Shown here: piece by piece, positions 14,819-24,170 of the stretch
How the letters are laid out: each line of letters opens with the position of its first letter
Position numbering within the stretch: the stretch's first letter is position 1
Assembly: GCA_025358925.1 (NCBI GenBank)
Contig: JANYHT010000039.1
Span: forward strand, 310,001-374,000
From: Gemmatimonadaceae bacterium
GTDB lineage: Bacteria > Gemmatimonadota > Gemmatimonadetes > Gemmatimonadales > Gemmatimonadaceae
Reading direction: 5' to 3'
Length of the DNA stretch: 64,000 nucleotides
The notes under the pieces: generated by a model
Databases searched by the model: none
What the model was told of the DNA's origin: nothing
Seen by the model: only the letters and a program-made list of their open reading frames with translations
Position numbers and translations under genes: made by a program

Positions 14819-16825
14819 GTGGACGCATTTCCCGAGCCCGTTGCCATGAGTTTTTCGGCCATCGGAAATCCGGAGCAATTGCCGCTGCATCAGGCCCGCG
14901 TACTCGATTCGAGTCGCGGGCCTTTGCATACGGAAGCTCCGCATTTTCTGCAAGGAAGCGCTGCTGCGGTGTCGCGTGAGCGCATTCCGGTTGTGGTGGT
15001 GCTCGATCACGAGGCGCTGGCGCGTCTTGTCGCCTTGCGCATCGCAACCCTCATCCGAGCACGTTCCGCCGACGCTCGCTCGCTCGTGCTGGGCCTCGCC
15101 ACCGGCTCGACACCCATTGGCGTCTATCGGGAATTGATACGACTGCATCGCGAGGAAGGCTTGAGTTTTCGCCATGTGATCACGTTCAATTTGGATGAAT
15201 ATTGGCCGATGCCGCCCGAACGTATTCACTCCTATCATCGCTTCATGTGGGAGAACCTGTTCTCACAAGTGGATATTGATCCGGCAAATGTGCATTTGCT
15301 CGACGGTACGTTGCCACGCGAGCAAATCGACGACGCGTGTCGCGCGTACGAAGAGGCAATTGTCGCGGCAGGTGGAATCGATTTTCAGTTGTTGGGCATC
15401 GGCAAAACCGGCCATATCGGTTTTAACGAGCCTGGCTCAGGCGAGTTGAGTCGTACACGCCTCATCCATCTGGATCACGTGACACGTCGTGACGCCGCAG
15501 CGGATTTTTTCGGTGAAGAGAACGTACCGCGCGAAGCCATCACGATGGGGATCGCCACCATTCTCGCCGCGCGTGAAATTGCGATCTTGGCGACGGGTGA
15601 GCACAAGTCGAAAGTGGTACTGCGCGCCGTGGAAGGAGAGATTGACCGCGATGTTGCTGCCACATTTTTACAGCGACATCCAGCCACCACATTTTATGTC
15701 GACGAGCCTGCCGCCGCAGATCTGTCGCGTATCGCAACCCCCTGGCTGCTGGACGAGGTGGTGTGGACAGACGCGCTTGAGTTACGGGCAGTGACGTGGC
15801 TTGCAGGCCGCACTGGTAAGGCCATCCTGAAGCTGACGCAACAAGACTACTCGGATCATCAGCTATCATCGCTCGTTGCGCGTCACGGGTCACCCGGCGC
15901 GGTAAACGGTTTGGTATTCAACGTGCTCGGCGCAAAGATTCGCGGCAAGAGCAAACTGCCGCGCGGGAAACGCGTGATTTGCTTCTCACCGCATCCTGAT
16001 GACGACGTCATTTCGATGGGTGGCATTCTTCGTAAGTTTGTTGAAAACGAAAACGCGATCACTGTTGCGTACATGACCAGCGGAAACATCGCCGTCTTCG
16101 ATCACGATGTGCGACGCTACATGGATTTTCTCGTGCGCCTTGATCAAGAGCGTATTGGCGATGGAACTGCCGTACGCTCGTTGGCGGAAACGGTCCACGC
16201 ATTTCTTGAAGCAAAGCGACCCGGCGAGGTTGATATCGGCGAAGTGCAAGACATCAAGCGCGTCATCCGTGAATCTGAAGCGGTAAGCGGTATCGAAGTG
16301 ATGGGGCTGAATCGTGAGCACGCTCGTTTTCTTAACTTGCCCTTTTATCAGACTGGCAAGGTGCGCAAAGATCCGATCGGCGCGCCCGACGTTGCGATCG
16401 TCGCCAATCTGTTGCGCGAATTGCAGCCGGAGATTGTATTCGTGGCTGGTGATTTGTCGGATCCGCACGGTACACACCGCATGTGCAAGGAAGCCATCGA
16501 TGCCGCATTACTCGAAGTGTATGGCCATCGTGCACCGACGAACGGATCGGTCGCGGCGCCAGAGGTGTGGCTTTACCGTGGCGCGTGGCAGGAATGGCCC
16601 GTGACGGAGGCCACTGTGTTGGTGCCGTTGTCGCAGGAAGAACTGACGCTCAAGATTCAAGCGATCTTCAAGCATCAATCGCAGAAGGATTCTGCGCCGT
16701 TTCCTGGGCAGGACGAACGCGAATTCTGGCAACGCGTTGAACAGCGCAATAAAGCCACCTCCGCTCAACTCGATCGTTTGGGTCTCGCCGAATACTTCGC
16801 CATGGAAGCCTATGTTATCGCCTAG
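14819..16825 (+). CDS. Glucosamine-6-phosphate deaminase (NagB-like) fused to a PIG-L/LmbE deacetylase domain
   Basis: 668 residues, two domains. The NagB part (about 58-330) has LGLATGSTPIGVYREL, the catalytic-base region NLDEYWP (D126-E127) and GIGKTGHIGFNEPGS with His199 and Glu204; the residue equal to Asp141 of E. coli NagB is Thr197. The C-terminal part (about 375-660) is a zinc-dependent PIG-L/LmbE deacetylase with PHPDDD near 390 and HGTH about 160 residues later. Expected chemistry: deamination of glucosamine-6-P to fructose-6-P, and possibly removal of acetyl from a GlcNAc compound. ATG 14846 is an alternative start. The symporter gene follows after 12 nt. Confidence 0.9.
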   Translation: MDAFPEPVAMSFSAIGNPEQLPLHQARVLDSSRGPLHTEAPHFLQGSAAAVSRERIPVVVVLDHEALARLVALRIATLIRARSADARSLVLGLATGSTPIGVYRELIRLHREEGLSFRHVITFNLDEYWPMPPERIHSYHRFMWENLFSQVDIDPANVHLLDGTLPREQIDDACRAYEEAIVAAGGIDFQLLGIGKTGHIGFNEPGSGELSRTRLIHLDHVTRRDAAADFFGEENVPREAITMGIATILAAREIAILATGEHKSKVVLRAVEGEIDRDVAATFLQRHPATTFYVDEPAAADLSRIATPWLLDEVVWTDALELRAVTWLAGRTGKAILKLTQQDYSDHQLSSLVARHGSPGAVNGLVFNVLGAKIRGKSKLPRGKRVICFSPHPDDDVISMGGILRKFVENENAITVAYMTSGNIAVFDHDVRRYMDFLVRLDQERIGDGTAVRSLAETVHAFLEAKRPGEVDIGEVQDIKRVIRESEAVSGIEVMGLNREHARFLNLPFYQTGKVRKDPIGAPDVAIVANLLRELQPEIVFVAGDLSDPHGTHRMCKEAIDAALLEVYGHRAPTNGSVAAPEVWLYRGAWQEWPVTEATVLVPLSQEELTLKIQAIFKHQSQKDSAPFPGQDEREFWQRVEQRNKATSAQLDRLGLAEYFAMEAYVIA

Positions 16826-16837
16826 CAACGCGCCGTC

Positions 16838-18373
16838 GTGACCGGTCGTTTTAACCTTGTCGATTTGGCGGTGTTGCTGATCTACCTGAGCGGCACCACC
16901 GCGCTCGGCATGTGGATTGGACGCTCGCAGAAATCGGCCAACGATTATTTCGTAGCGGAGCGGTCAATCCCGTGGTGGGCAGTGCTGTTTTCGATTGTGG
17001 CGAGTGAAACGTCAGCGCTCACGTTTATCAGTATTCCGGGACTCGCGTACACGGGCAATCTTGGATTTTTGCAGGTGGTCGCCGGCTATATCATTGGTCG
17101 ATTTGTCGTTTCGTTCACGCTGTTGCCAAAATATTTTGAAGGACAACTGGTGACCGCCTATGCATTACTCGAAACGCGGTTCGGACTAACGACGCGTCGC
17201 TTCACGTCGATTGTGTTTATGGGCACGCGCGCATTGGCCGATTCGGTGCGTGTCTTTGCGACCGCAATTCCGGTGGCGCTGATTATCGGTCCGGCGTTGC
17301 CGAAAGCGTATGCGATGCCAACGGCGATTATTGTGTTGGGATTGCTCACCGTGATTTACACGTATCGCGGCGGTATGAAGGCCGTCGTGTGGACGGAGCT
17401 TGTGCAAGCGGCGGTGTATGTGATCGGCGGCCTTTCAGCGATCGTGCTCATTGGCCAATCCGTGAATGGCGGATGGAGCGAGATTTTTCGGCAAGCGGGC
17501 GCGGCTGGCAAGTTGCAAGTGATCGACACCTACACCGGGTTTGACAAACCGCATACCATTTACGCGGGATTAATTGGTGGTGCGTTTCTCGCGATGGCCT
17601 CACACGGTGCCGACCAGCTGATCGTGCAGCGGCTGCTCTCGAGTCGCTCGTTGAAAGACGCGCAGCGCGCGCTGATTGGCAGTGGCTTTGTGGTGTTTGC
17701 GCAGTTCACGCTGTTTTTGATGGTCGGACTCGGTCTCTGGGTACTGTTTCAGGGTCGCGTGTTTGCCGCCGCCGATCAAATCTTTCCGAGCTACATCGTT
17801 GAACGCATGCCGCATGGCTTGGTTGGACTCATTGTGGCTGCGATTGTTGCCGCAACGATGAGCACACATTCGGGAACGATTAACGCGTTGGCCGCATCAA
17901 CGACGCACGACATTTACTTGCCACTCACGGGCCGTCGCGCGGATGACCCACGGACGCTCAAAGTGGGCAAACTTTTTGCACTGGCGTGGGGCATTGTGCT
18001 TACGGTTGGCGCGCTGTTATTCAAGGAACAGGGAACGCCGGTAGTCGTGATTGCATTGTCGATAGCATCATTCACCTACGGTGGTCTGTTGGGGGGATTT
18101 TCACTCGGACTGTTTTGGAAGCGCGCGATTCAGCGCGATGCTCTGCTCGGCATGAGTGTCGGTATTGGATGCATGGCGTTCATCGTCTTTGCAAAACAAT
18201 TCGTCGTTGCGTTTCCGCAGTTGGCTGACACGCTTGGTCCGTTTGGCTCGATTGCATGGCCGTGGTATGTGTTGATCGGCACGTCGATTACGTTCGTGAC
18301 TGGCGTACTTTCATCTCTGACTCACGCGGAGCCTCCAGCGGTGCCGATCACTATTACGGGAATTCGCTCATGA
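16838..18373 (+). CDS. Sodium:solute symporter (SSS family), probable amino-sugar importer
   Basis: 511 residues with about 13 membrane segments and the SSS signatures: GMWIGRSQKSANDYFVAERSIPWW at 22-46 and a mid-protein AIVAATMSTHSGTINALAASTTHDIY (the helix that carries sodium-site Ser/Thr residues). The start is GTG at 16838; no strong ribosome site is visible, and coupling from the upstream gene 12 nt away is likely. Its stop overlaps the kinase start (ATGA). Family members carry sugars, amino acids or sialic acid; GlcNAc, MurNAc or a disaccharide is inferred only from the neighbours. Confidence 0.9.
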   Translation: MTGRFNLVDLAVLLIYLSGTTALGMWIGRSQKSANDYFVAERSIPWWAVLFSIVASETSALTFISIPGLAYTGNLGFLQVVAGYIIGRFVVSFTLLPKYFEGQLVTAYALLETRFGLTTRRFTSIVFMGTRALADSVRVFATAIPVALIIGPALPKAYAMPTAIIVLGLLTVIYTYRGGMKAVVWTELVQAAVYVIGGLSAIVLIGQSVNGGWSEIFRQAGAAGKLQVIDTYTGFDKPHTIYAGLIGGAFLAMASHGADQLIVQRLLSSRSLKDAQRALIGSGFVVFAQFTLFLMVGLGLWVLFQGRVFAAADQIFPSYIVERMPHGLVGLIVAAIVAATMSTHSGTINALAASTTHDIYLPLTGRRADDPRTLKVGKLFALAWGIVLTVGALLFKEQGTPVVVIALSIASFTYGGLLGGFSLGLFWKRAIQRDALLGMSVGIGCMAFIVFAKQFVVAFPQLADTLGPFGSIAWPWYVLIGTSITFVTGVLSSLTHAEPPAVPITITGIRS

Positions 18374-19320
18374 GCGTCGGTCCACTCGATCCGATGCCCC
18401 TCGTTGTTGGCGTTGATGGCGGCGGGAGTCGCACGCGCGTGCTGTTGGCCGACGCGAATGGCACCATCTTGGCGAGAACGGAGGGAGCCGCGACTGCGCT
18501 CAAGCCGGGCCATGAATCCGATGCCGCCGATACCATCAGGGCGTTGATCGCCGACGTGCTGGCCATGGCCGACCGTTCCGAAACACGACCAGCGGTATGT
18601 GTGGTCGGCGTCGCGGGCGCGGGTCACGAGCGGTCGGCACAAGCGTTGTGGTCGGCGTTGGCGTCGCGTCGTATTGCCGATGACGTCTCCGTGCAAGCCG
18701 ATGCCACCATTGCCCTCGACGATGCGTTTGGCGATTCGTCGGGCGTGCTCCTTATCGCCGGCACTGGCTCTGTGGCGTTCGCGCGCGCGCCGGACGGTAC
18801 ACTGGAACGCTGCGGTGGATGGGGTCCGAATATTGGTGATGAAGGTAGTGCCGCGTGGATTGGACGTCGCGCGCTGAGCGTGATTACCGCGGCGCAAGAC
18901 GGACGTGAGCCCGAAACAGCACTTGGCGGCGCGGTCCTTACCGCGTTGGAGCTTGAGTCGCTCGAAGATCTCATTCCGTGGGCCGCGGCTGCGACGCCCG
19001 GCATATTTGCAACGCTCGCGCCGGTGATTGGGCAAGTGGCTGCTACGGGTGATCTCCGCGCTAATGCGCTGATCAGCTTGTGCGTAGAAGAACTCACACT
19101 CCACGTTCGCACGCTTGCACGGCGCTGCTTCACAGACGAACGCGCTGCGGTGCCAGTCGCGTTGTCCGGCGGTCTGCTGTCGAAAGGCTCGCTCGTGCGG
19201 AAGCGTTTGGAGCAGCGAATGAAGAGTGCGGTGCCTGGTGCGACCGTGCGCAGCGAAGAAGTAGATGCAGCACGCGGTGCCGTGCGCAGGGCGCGGCGAT
19301 TGCTTGGAGTTGAGGTGTAG
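18370..19320 (+). CDS. BadF/BadG/BcrA-type ATPase, probable N-acetylglucosamine kinase
   Basis: About 316 residues of the ASKHA sugar-kinase superfamily. PHOSPHATE-1 is VVGVDGGGSRTRVLLAD near residue 12, the adenosine region has LIAGTGSVAFAR, and GGWGPNIGDEGSAAWIG is typical of the GlcNAc-kinase branch. The ATG at 18370 overlaps the symporter TGA, so the two are translationally coupled. The likely role is phosphorylation of imported GlcNAc (or a related amino sugar) at C6, feeding the NagB fusion. A MurK-type kinase acting on both GlcNAc and MurNAc is a real alternative given NamZ nearby. Confidence 0.88.
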   Translation: MSVGPLDPMPLVVGVDGGGSRTRVLLADANGTILARTEGAATALKPGHESDAADTIRALIADVLAMADRSETRPAVCVVGVAGAGHERSAQALWSALASRRIADDVSVQADATIALDDAFGDSSGVLLIAGTGSVAFARAPDGTLERCGGWGPNIGDEGSAAWIGRRALSVITAAQDGREPETALGGAVLTALELESLEDLIPWAAAATPGIFATLAPVIGQVAATGDLRANALISLCVEELTLHVRTLARRCFTDERAAVPVALSGGLLSKGSLVRKRLEQRMKSAVPGATVRSEEVDAARGAVRRARRLLGVEV

Positions 19321-19331
19321 GGAGGCCGTAA

Positions 19332-20420
19332 CTACTGTAGTTTCCGCTTCGCTGGCGCCTGCAACCGCTGCACGTCAGGCATCACGACAATCAACCCATC
19401 GGCCGGCGTCGTATTGGAATGCCCCTGTACGAGATGCTCCTGGTACCGATCCAGCGCGTAGTCAAACGCATTTGACGGATCCGCATCAACAATTTCAAGG
19501 TCGGTCTCCGACATTGTCAGTTTTCCAAATCGTAACGTACCGCCGTGAAAGTACATAAAGTTTTTCGCTGACGAACCGGGACGTTGCACAAGCGCAACCT
19601 TCGCCGCTTCCGCGGATCCAAAGATCTGCCGCATTCCGCCACGTTCGAGTTTGATTGCCGTCAACTTTCCGCGAATTTCCGGCGGTGGCAACATCTGAGT
19701 GGGATTCAACACAAAATCATCACCGTCGATGCGCGCGCCGTGGCCAGGTTCGAGTTTGATCAACTTGCTCAATCCCCCTAACCATTTGGACAATCCTTTC
19801 ACGCCAACTCCGGCCACCGTGATCGCTGTCGGATGCACGCGGATCTCACCGTCACGCGTCAACGCCACACTTGCCCGAATACGAAATGACAACCACACGC
19901 CTTTGTGCATTGATCCGGTTTGCACCATTTCATTACGGTCGATTGACACATGCAAATTACGCAACGGCGACCCAGCGTAACCAAACACGTGCCGATTGAG
20001 CAACGTGGCTAGGCTGTTCGTATCAACGGCAATATCGCCGCTCTCAATGTTGATGATCATCGAGCGTTTGTCATTGAGCGCCGGCGGCGAACCCTTCTTT
20101 GCGGGCAATACAGTGCCCTGCAAGCGCGCAATGGCGAGCACTATGCCAGGCTCGATGTGCATGTTCACATGCCGCATGTCCGTGTGAACGGTTGACACAC
20201 TTGCTGCACTCTCCGCATGAGCAGTTAAACGTCGCCGCGCGCTGTCGGCTTTCTCCATGATTGGCGCGAGCGATGCGTCGCTAGGTAAAGCACTCGCTGA
20301 GTCCGCAGTCGCACCGGCGACAGGTGCCGCCGCCGAATCCGCACGCGGAGGCGTCGGCGTACTGCACGCGACCAGCGACGCAAGCGCAACCGCCCACGAT
20401 CGCATACGTTGAAATTGCAT
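19332..20420 (-). CDS. Predicted lipoprotein, unknown
   Basis: 362 residues. The signal peptide ends in a lipobox (ALASLVAC, Cys19), followed by an Ala/Ser/Pro-rich spacer to about residue 50. The globular part has several long beta strands with repeated hydrophobic-Gly spacing and a D-x-N-rich loop pattern (MIINIESGDIAVDTNSLATLL). This may be a periplasmic lipid- or ligand-binding sandwich, similar in feel to DUF-type AsmA/LptA proteins, but no named family is recognised. Convergent with the kinase gene, 11 nt apart, with no clear terminator between them. Confidence 0.7.
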   Translation of the reverse strand: MQFQRMRSWAVALASLVACSTPTPPRADSAAAPVAGATADSASALPSDASLAPIMEKADSARRRLTAHAESAASVSTVHTDMRHVNMHIEPGIVLAIARLQGTVLPAKKGSPPALNDKRSMIINIESGDIAVDTNSLATLLNRHVFGYAGSPLRNLHVSIDRNEMVQTGSMHKGVWLSFRIRASVALTRDGEIRVHPTAITVAGVGVKGLSKWLGGLSKLIKLEPGHGARIDGDDFVLNPTQMLPPPEIRGKLTAIKLERGGMRQIFGSAEAAKVALVQRPGSSAKNFMYFHGGTLRFGKLTMSETDLEIVDADPSNAFDYALDRYQEHLVQGHSNTTPADGLIVVMPDVQRLQAPAKRKLQ

Positions 20421-20477
20421 ACATAGATGTAACCATCCTCACACGGCTAGTTCCTCCTCGTAAGCTCCGGCAGCGAT

Positions 20478-21764
20478 CTACGTGACCGCCACCGCGCCTT
20501 CCGCGGGAATCTCCAACACCCCTTCCCATCTGGCCATCACCGCCGTGGCGAGACAATTCCCGAGCAAATTCACCGATGTGCGTGCCATGTCCATCACGGC
20601 ATCGACGCCGAGTATGACGGCAATGCCTTCGAGTGGCAGTCCAAACTGCGCGAGTGCCCCAGAGAGAATCACCAGCGACGCGCGTGGCACGGCCGCCACA
20701 CCCTTCGACGTCAGCATCAGCGTGAGCATCATCAGCAACTGCTGACTGATGGGCATGTTGATGCCGGCGGCCTGCGCAACAAACACCGATGCGACCGCCA
20801 GGTACAACGTCGAGCCATCGAGGTTAAACGAATAGCCCGTTGGCAACACGAACGACACAATGCGTCGCGGTACACCGAACTTTTCCATCGCCTGCATGGC
20901 CTGCGGAAACGCGGCTTCGCTCGACGCGGTGGTAAACGCGATCAACCACGGTTGCTGTACCGTGCGCCAAAAACGAATGATTGGAATACGCATAATAAGC
21001 GCAACCGGAACCAGCACTGCGAGCACGAAAATAATGAGCGAGACATAGAGCGTACCAACAAGTTTGGCGAGGTTAAGCATGACGCCCAATCCACTCTTGC
21101 CAACGGTCACACCGATTGCGGCACCGATACCGATCGGCGCGTACACCATGACGACGCCAACAAATTTGAACATCACATCGCTCATCGACTGCAGCCAGTC
21201 GAGCATCACCTTCTTTGACGGCCCTTCCACGCGCGCGAGGGCGACCGCGAAAATGATGGCGAAAAATACGATCTGCAATACTTCGTTATTCGCCGCCGCT
21301 TCAAAAAAGCTTTGCGGTACGGTGTGCTCAAGCACCGAGCTAAACGTCGGTGTTTTTGTCGCCATGGCCTTGAATTCTTCGGTGCCGCTGGTGGCGAGCT
21401 GCACGCCAACGCCCGGCTTCACGAGGTTCACGGCAACGAGCCCAATCACCAACGCCAGCGTGGTCACTATTTCGAAATAGATGATAGAGCGCAGCGCAAG
21501 TTTGCCCACCTTTTTCATATCGTCGCCGTGACCGGCGATGCCAACAACCAGTGTGCTAAACAACAACGGCACGATCAGCGACTTGATCATGCGTAAGAAA
21601 ATGTTCGCGAACGGCTTCAGGTTGACGGCGAAGTCCGGCGCCAACCAGCCAATCAGGATGCCGATCACCATCGAGATCAGAATCCACTGCGAAAATCCGA
21701 TACCGAGAAAGCCGCGCTTCCCGGTCGGAGCCGACGCCGATGACGTGGCGGGAGAATGTGTCAT
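20478..21764 (-). CDS. Dicarboxylate/amino acid:cation symporter (DAACS family)
   Basis: 428 residues, membrane protein of the GltP/DctA type. Seen: the N-terminal WILISMVIGILIGW helix, FLRMIKSLIVPLLFSTLV, the serine-rich re-entrant region TTASSEAAFPQAM, the FVLPTGYSFNLDGSTLYLAVA signature and a C-terminal GVDAVMDMARTSVNLLGNCLA substrate site with the conserved Asp and Asn. In this family these bind the carboxylate substrate and sodium or proton. Glutamate/aspartate versus C4-dicarboxylate cannot be decided by eye. It ends 58 nt before the lipoprotein start and begins 12 nt after the pyrophosphatase stop. Confidence 0.93.
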   Translation of the reverse strand: MTHSPATSSASAPTGKRGFLGIGFSQWILISMVIGILIGWLAPDFAVNLKPFANIFLRMIKSLIVPLLFSTLVVGIAGHGDDMKKVGKLALRSIIYFEIVTTLALVIGLVAVNLVKPGVGVQLATSGTEEFKAMATKTPTFSSVLEHTVPQSFFEAAANNEVLQIVFFAIIFAVALARVEGPSKKVMLDWLQSMSDVMFKFVGVVMVYAPIGIGAAIGVTVGKSGLGVMLNLAKLVGTLYVSLIIFVLAVLVPVALIMRIPIIRFWRTVQQPWLIAFTTASSEAAFPQAMQAMEKFGVPRRIVSFVLPTGYSFNLDGSTLYLAVASVFVAQAAGINMPISQQLLMMLTLMLTSKGVAAVPRASLVILSGALAQFGLPLEGIAVILGVDAVMDMARTSVNLLGNCLATAVMARWEGVLEIPAEGAVAVT

Positions 21765-21775
21765 CGGAGTCTCGG

Positions 21776-23959
21776 TCAGATAAACAACGGTGCGAGCACC
21801 AACGTGATGGTCGACAGCAGCTTGATGAGCACGTGCAGTGACGGACCCGCAGTGTCCTTGAACGGATCACCAACGGTATCGCCGACGACCGCAGCCTTGT
21901 GCGCATCAGATTTCTTGCCGCCGTACGCGCCCGTTTCGATGTATTTCTTGGCGTTGTCCCACGCGCCGCCGCCGTTGTTCAGGAACCCGGCCATCAGAAT
22001 GCCAACAACCGTCGCAATCATCAGGAAACCAGCAACGGCTTCAGCGCCAAGATTTTCGCCCGGACCGCTGAGGCTCTTGAACACGAGGCCAACGCCGATC
22101 GGAAAGGCGATGACTAAGAAACCAGGTAGCACCATCGCCTTCAGGGCGCCTACGGTGACGATATCGACGCACGCGGCATAGTCCGGCTCTTCAGTGCCAA
22201 GCATGATGCCTGGGCGCGCCTTAAACTGCCGACGCACTTCGGTGATCACACTTTGAGCGGCTTTCGAAACGGCCGTCATTGCAAGCGATGAGAACCAGAA
22301 CACCAACATGCCGCCAATCAGCGCGCTGACGAATACTTGCGGCTTGCTTAGGTCAACGTGCAACGCTTTGCCGGTGTAGTTCTTAACTTCGTCGAGATAC
22401 GCCGAAAACAACAAGAACGCAGCGAGGGCCGCAGAGCCGATCGCATAGCCCTTGGTGAGCGCCTTCGTGGTGTTGCCCACCGCATCGAGACGATCCGTTT
22501 TGTTGCGAATAGCTTCGGGCTGCTTGGACATCTCGACGATGCCACCCGCATTGTCCGTGATCGGTCCGAATACATCCATCGCGAGGATGTAGCCGGCGGT
22601 ACCCAACATGCCCATCGTGGCGACGGCCGTACCAAACAAACCGCCGGCCGGCATTCCATCGATCATGATGCCGCTACTGCGGCCGAGCATGAAGCTGGAC
22701 ACGAGGGCGATCGCGATCGTAAACACTGGCAACACCGTCGACTCCATGCCCACGGCGAGTCCCATAATGATGTTGGTCGCCGGTCCCGTCTGCGATGCTT
22801 CGGCAATCGACAACACCGGGCGATAGCGATACTCGGTGTAATACTGTGTGATAAAAACAAACGCGATTGAGGTGACGACTCCGATCATCGCGCAGCCGAA
22901 GTAATGCAGCCACGCCTCGGGCGCTTCGGGCGTAACCAGCAACCATTTGCATGCGAAGAAAATAGCGACGCTCACCAGTGCGGCCGTGATGTAGTAGCCG
23001 CGATTGAGCGCCTTCATCGGATCAGCATCTTCGGTTGTGCTTACCGTCATCACGCCGATGATCGAACAGATCAAACCAAGCGAGCCGATGACGAGCGGGA
23101 AGAGAATGCCCGCAACACCGAATGACTTGAACAGGATGACGCCAAGAATCATCGCGCCAATATTTTCGGCAGCGGTCGATTCAAACAAGTCGGCGCCGCG
23201 ACCAGCGCAGTCACCAACATTGTCACCCACGAGGTCCGCGATAACGGCAGGATTGCGGGGATCGTCTTCTGGAATTCCCGCTTCAACTTTACCCACCAAG
23301 TCTGCACCAACGTCTGCCGCTTTCGTGTAGATGCCACCACCGAGCTGTGCAAACAGCGCAACGAACGATGCGCCAAAACCATAGCCGACAATCAAGAACG
23401 GAATTTTTGTCGCCCAGGTATTTGCATCAATGCCGACGGGTGCCAGCATCGTGAGGATGGCAAAGAGACCACCGACACCGAGCAAGGACATCGACACGGT
23501 GAACAACCCCGACACCGCACCACCACGCAGCGCGGTTTGAAGCGCCGCGTTGAGTGACGTCATCGCTGCAGCTGCAACGCGAATGTTGGTGCGAATAGAC
23601 ACCCACATGCCCATGTAACCAGCGACGCCCGAGGACAGGGCGCCGAGGAGAAACGAGAATACGATGAAGAGGCCGAAGACCTTCGGGTCATCGACCGGAT
23701 CTGTCGCGTTGTGCGATCGAAGCACGCCATACCCGACGCCCAACACGATCGCGACCAGTACGGCCAACATCGCAATCGTTTTGTTTTGGCGCTTGAGATA
23801 CGCTTCAGCGCCAACCTGAATAGCGTTCGAAATCTTCTGCATCGCAGGCGTGCCGCGGTCACGCGCAAGGACCCAGCGCGCGAGGAAAACGGCGAAGACC
23901 AGGGCGGAGATGCTGCTGCCGAGGATAATGGTCAACAGCGACGACGTCGATGGCATCAT
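21776..23959 (-). CDS. hppA: Membrane-bound pyrophosphatase, potassium-independent type
   Basis: 727 residues with about 16 membrane helices. It couples pyrophosphate hydrolysis to proton (or sodium) pumping. The active-site block reads DVGADLVGKVEAGIPEDD and continues NVGDCAGRGADLFES, and the second acidic motif DNAGGIVEM is present. The determinant near residue 475 reads GNTTKALTKG: Lys at this site marks the potassium-independent group, whereas the dependent group has Ala. Proton pumping is therefore expected. The start MMPSTSSLL is followed directly by the first helix. The next gene, a symporter, starts 12 nt downstream, and the 210 bases upstream hold nothing I can support. Confidence 0.95.
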   Translation of the reverse strand: MMPSTSSLLTIILGSSISALVFAVFLARWVLARDRGTPAMQKISNAIQVGAEAYLKRQNKTIAMLAVLVAIVLGVGYGVLRSHNATDPVDDPKVFGLFIVFSFLLGALSSGVAGYMGMWVSIRTNIRVAAAAMTSLNAALQTALRGGAVSGLFTVSMSLLGVGGLFAILTMLAPVGIDANTWATKIPFLIVGYGFGASFVALFAQLGGGIYTKAADVGADLVGKVEAGIPEDDPRNPAVIADLVGDNVGDCAGRGADLFESTAAENIGAMILGVILFKSFGVAGILFPLVIGSLGLICSIIGVMTVSTTEDADPMKALNRGYYITAALVSVAIFFACKWLLVTPEAPEAWLHYFGCAMIGVVTSIAFVFITQYYTEYRYRPVLSIAEASQTGPATNIIMGLAVGMESTVLPVFTIAIALVSSFMLGRSSGIMIDGMPAGGLFGTAVATMGMLGTAGYILAMDVFGPITDNAGGIVEMSKQPEAIRNKTDRLDAVGNTTKALTKGYAIGSAALAAFLLFSAYLDEVKNYTGKALHVDLSKPQVFVSALIGGMLVFWFSSLAMTAVSKAAQSVITEVRRQFKARPGIMLGTEEPDYAACVDIVTVGALKAMVLPGFLVIAFPIGVGLVFKSLSGPGENLGAEAVAGFLMIATVVGILMAGFLNNGGGAWDNAKKYIETGAYGGKKSDAHKAAVVGDTVGDPFKDTAGPSLHVLIKLLSTITLVLAPLFI

Positions 23960-24170
23960 AGGGAAAGCAAGTAGTCGGTCAGAGAGCAGCGTAGAAGGGA
24001 GCGCGCTGTCAGAGTGAGAGATGACCAGATTTTCGTTCGGTCAAGCTACCGGCCCGCACAGAGCAGAGCCAGAGCGCGTAACGACGGAAAACGCACGTCT
24101 CGCCGGAGACCGAGTCATTCAATACGCCGCAATACGCCAATGTCCCCGGCAATGTCATTTCGCGAGCACG

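Noticed and set aside
18322-19104. Minus-strand frame of 260 codons across the kinase
   Set aside because: Antisense to the GlcNAc-kinase-like gene, Arg/His-rich and without family motifs.
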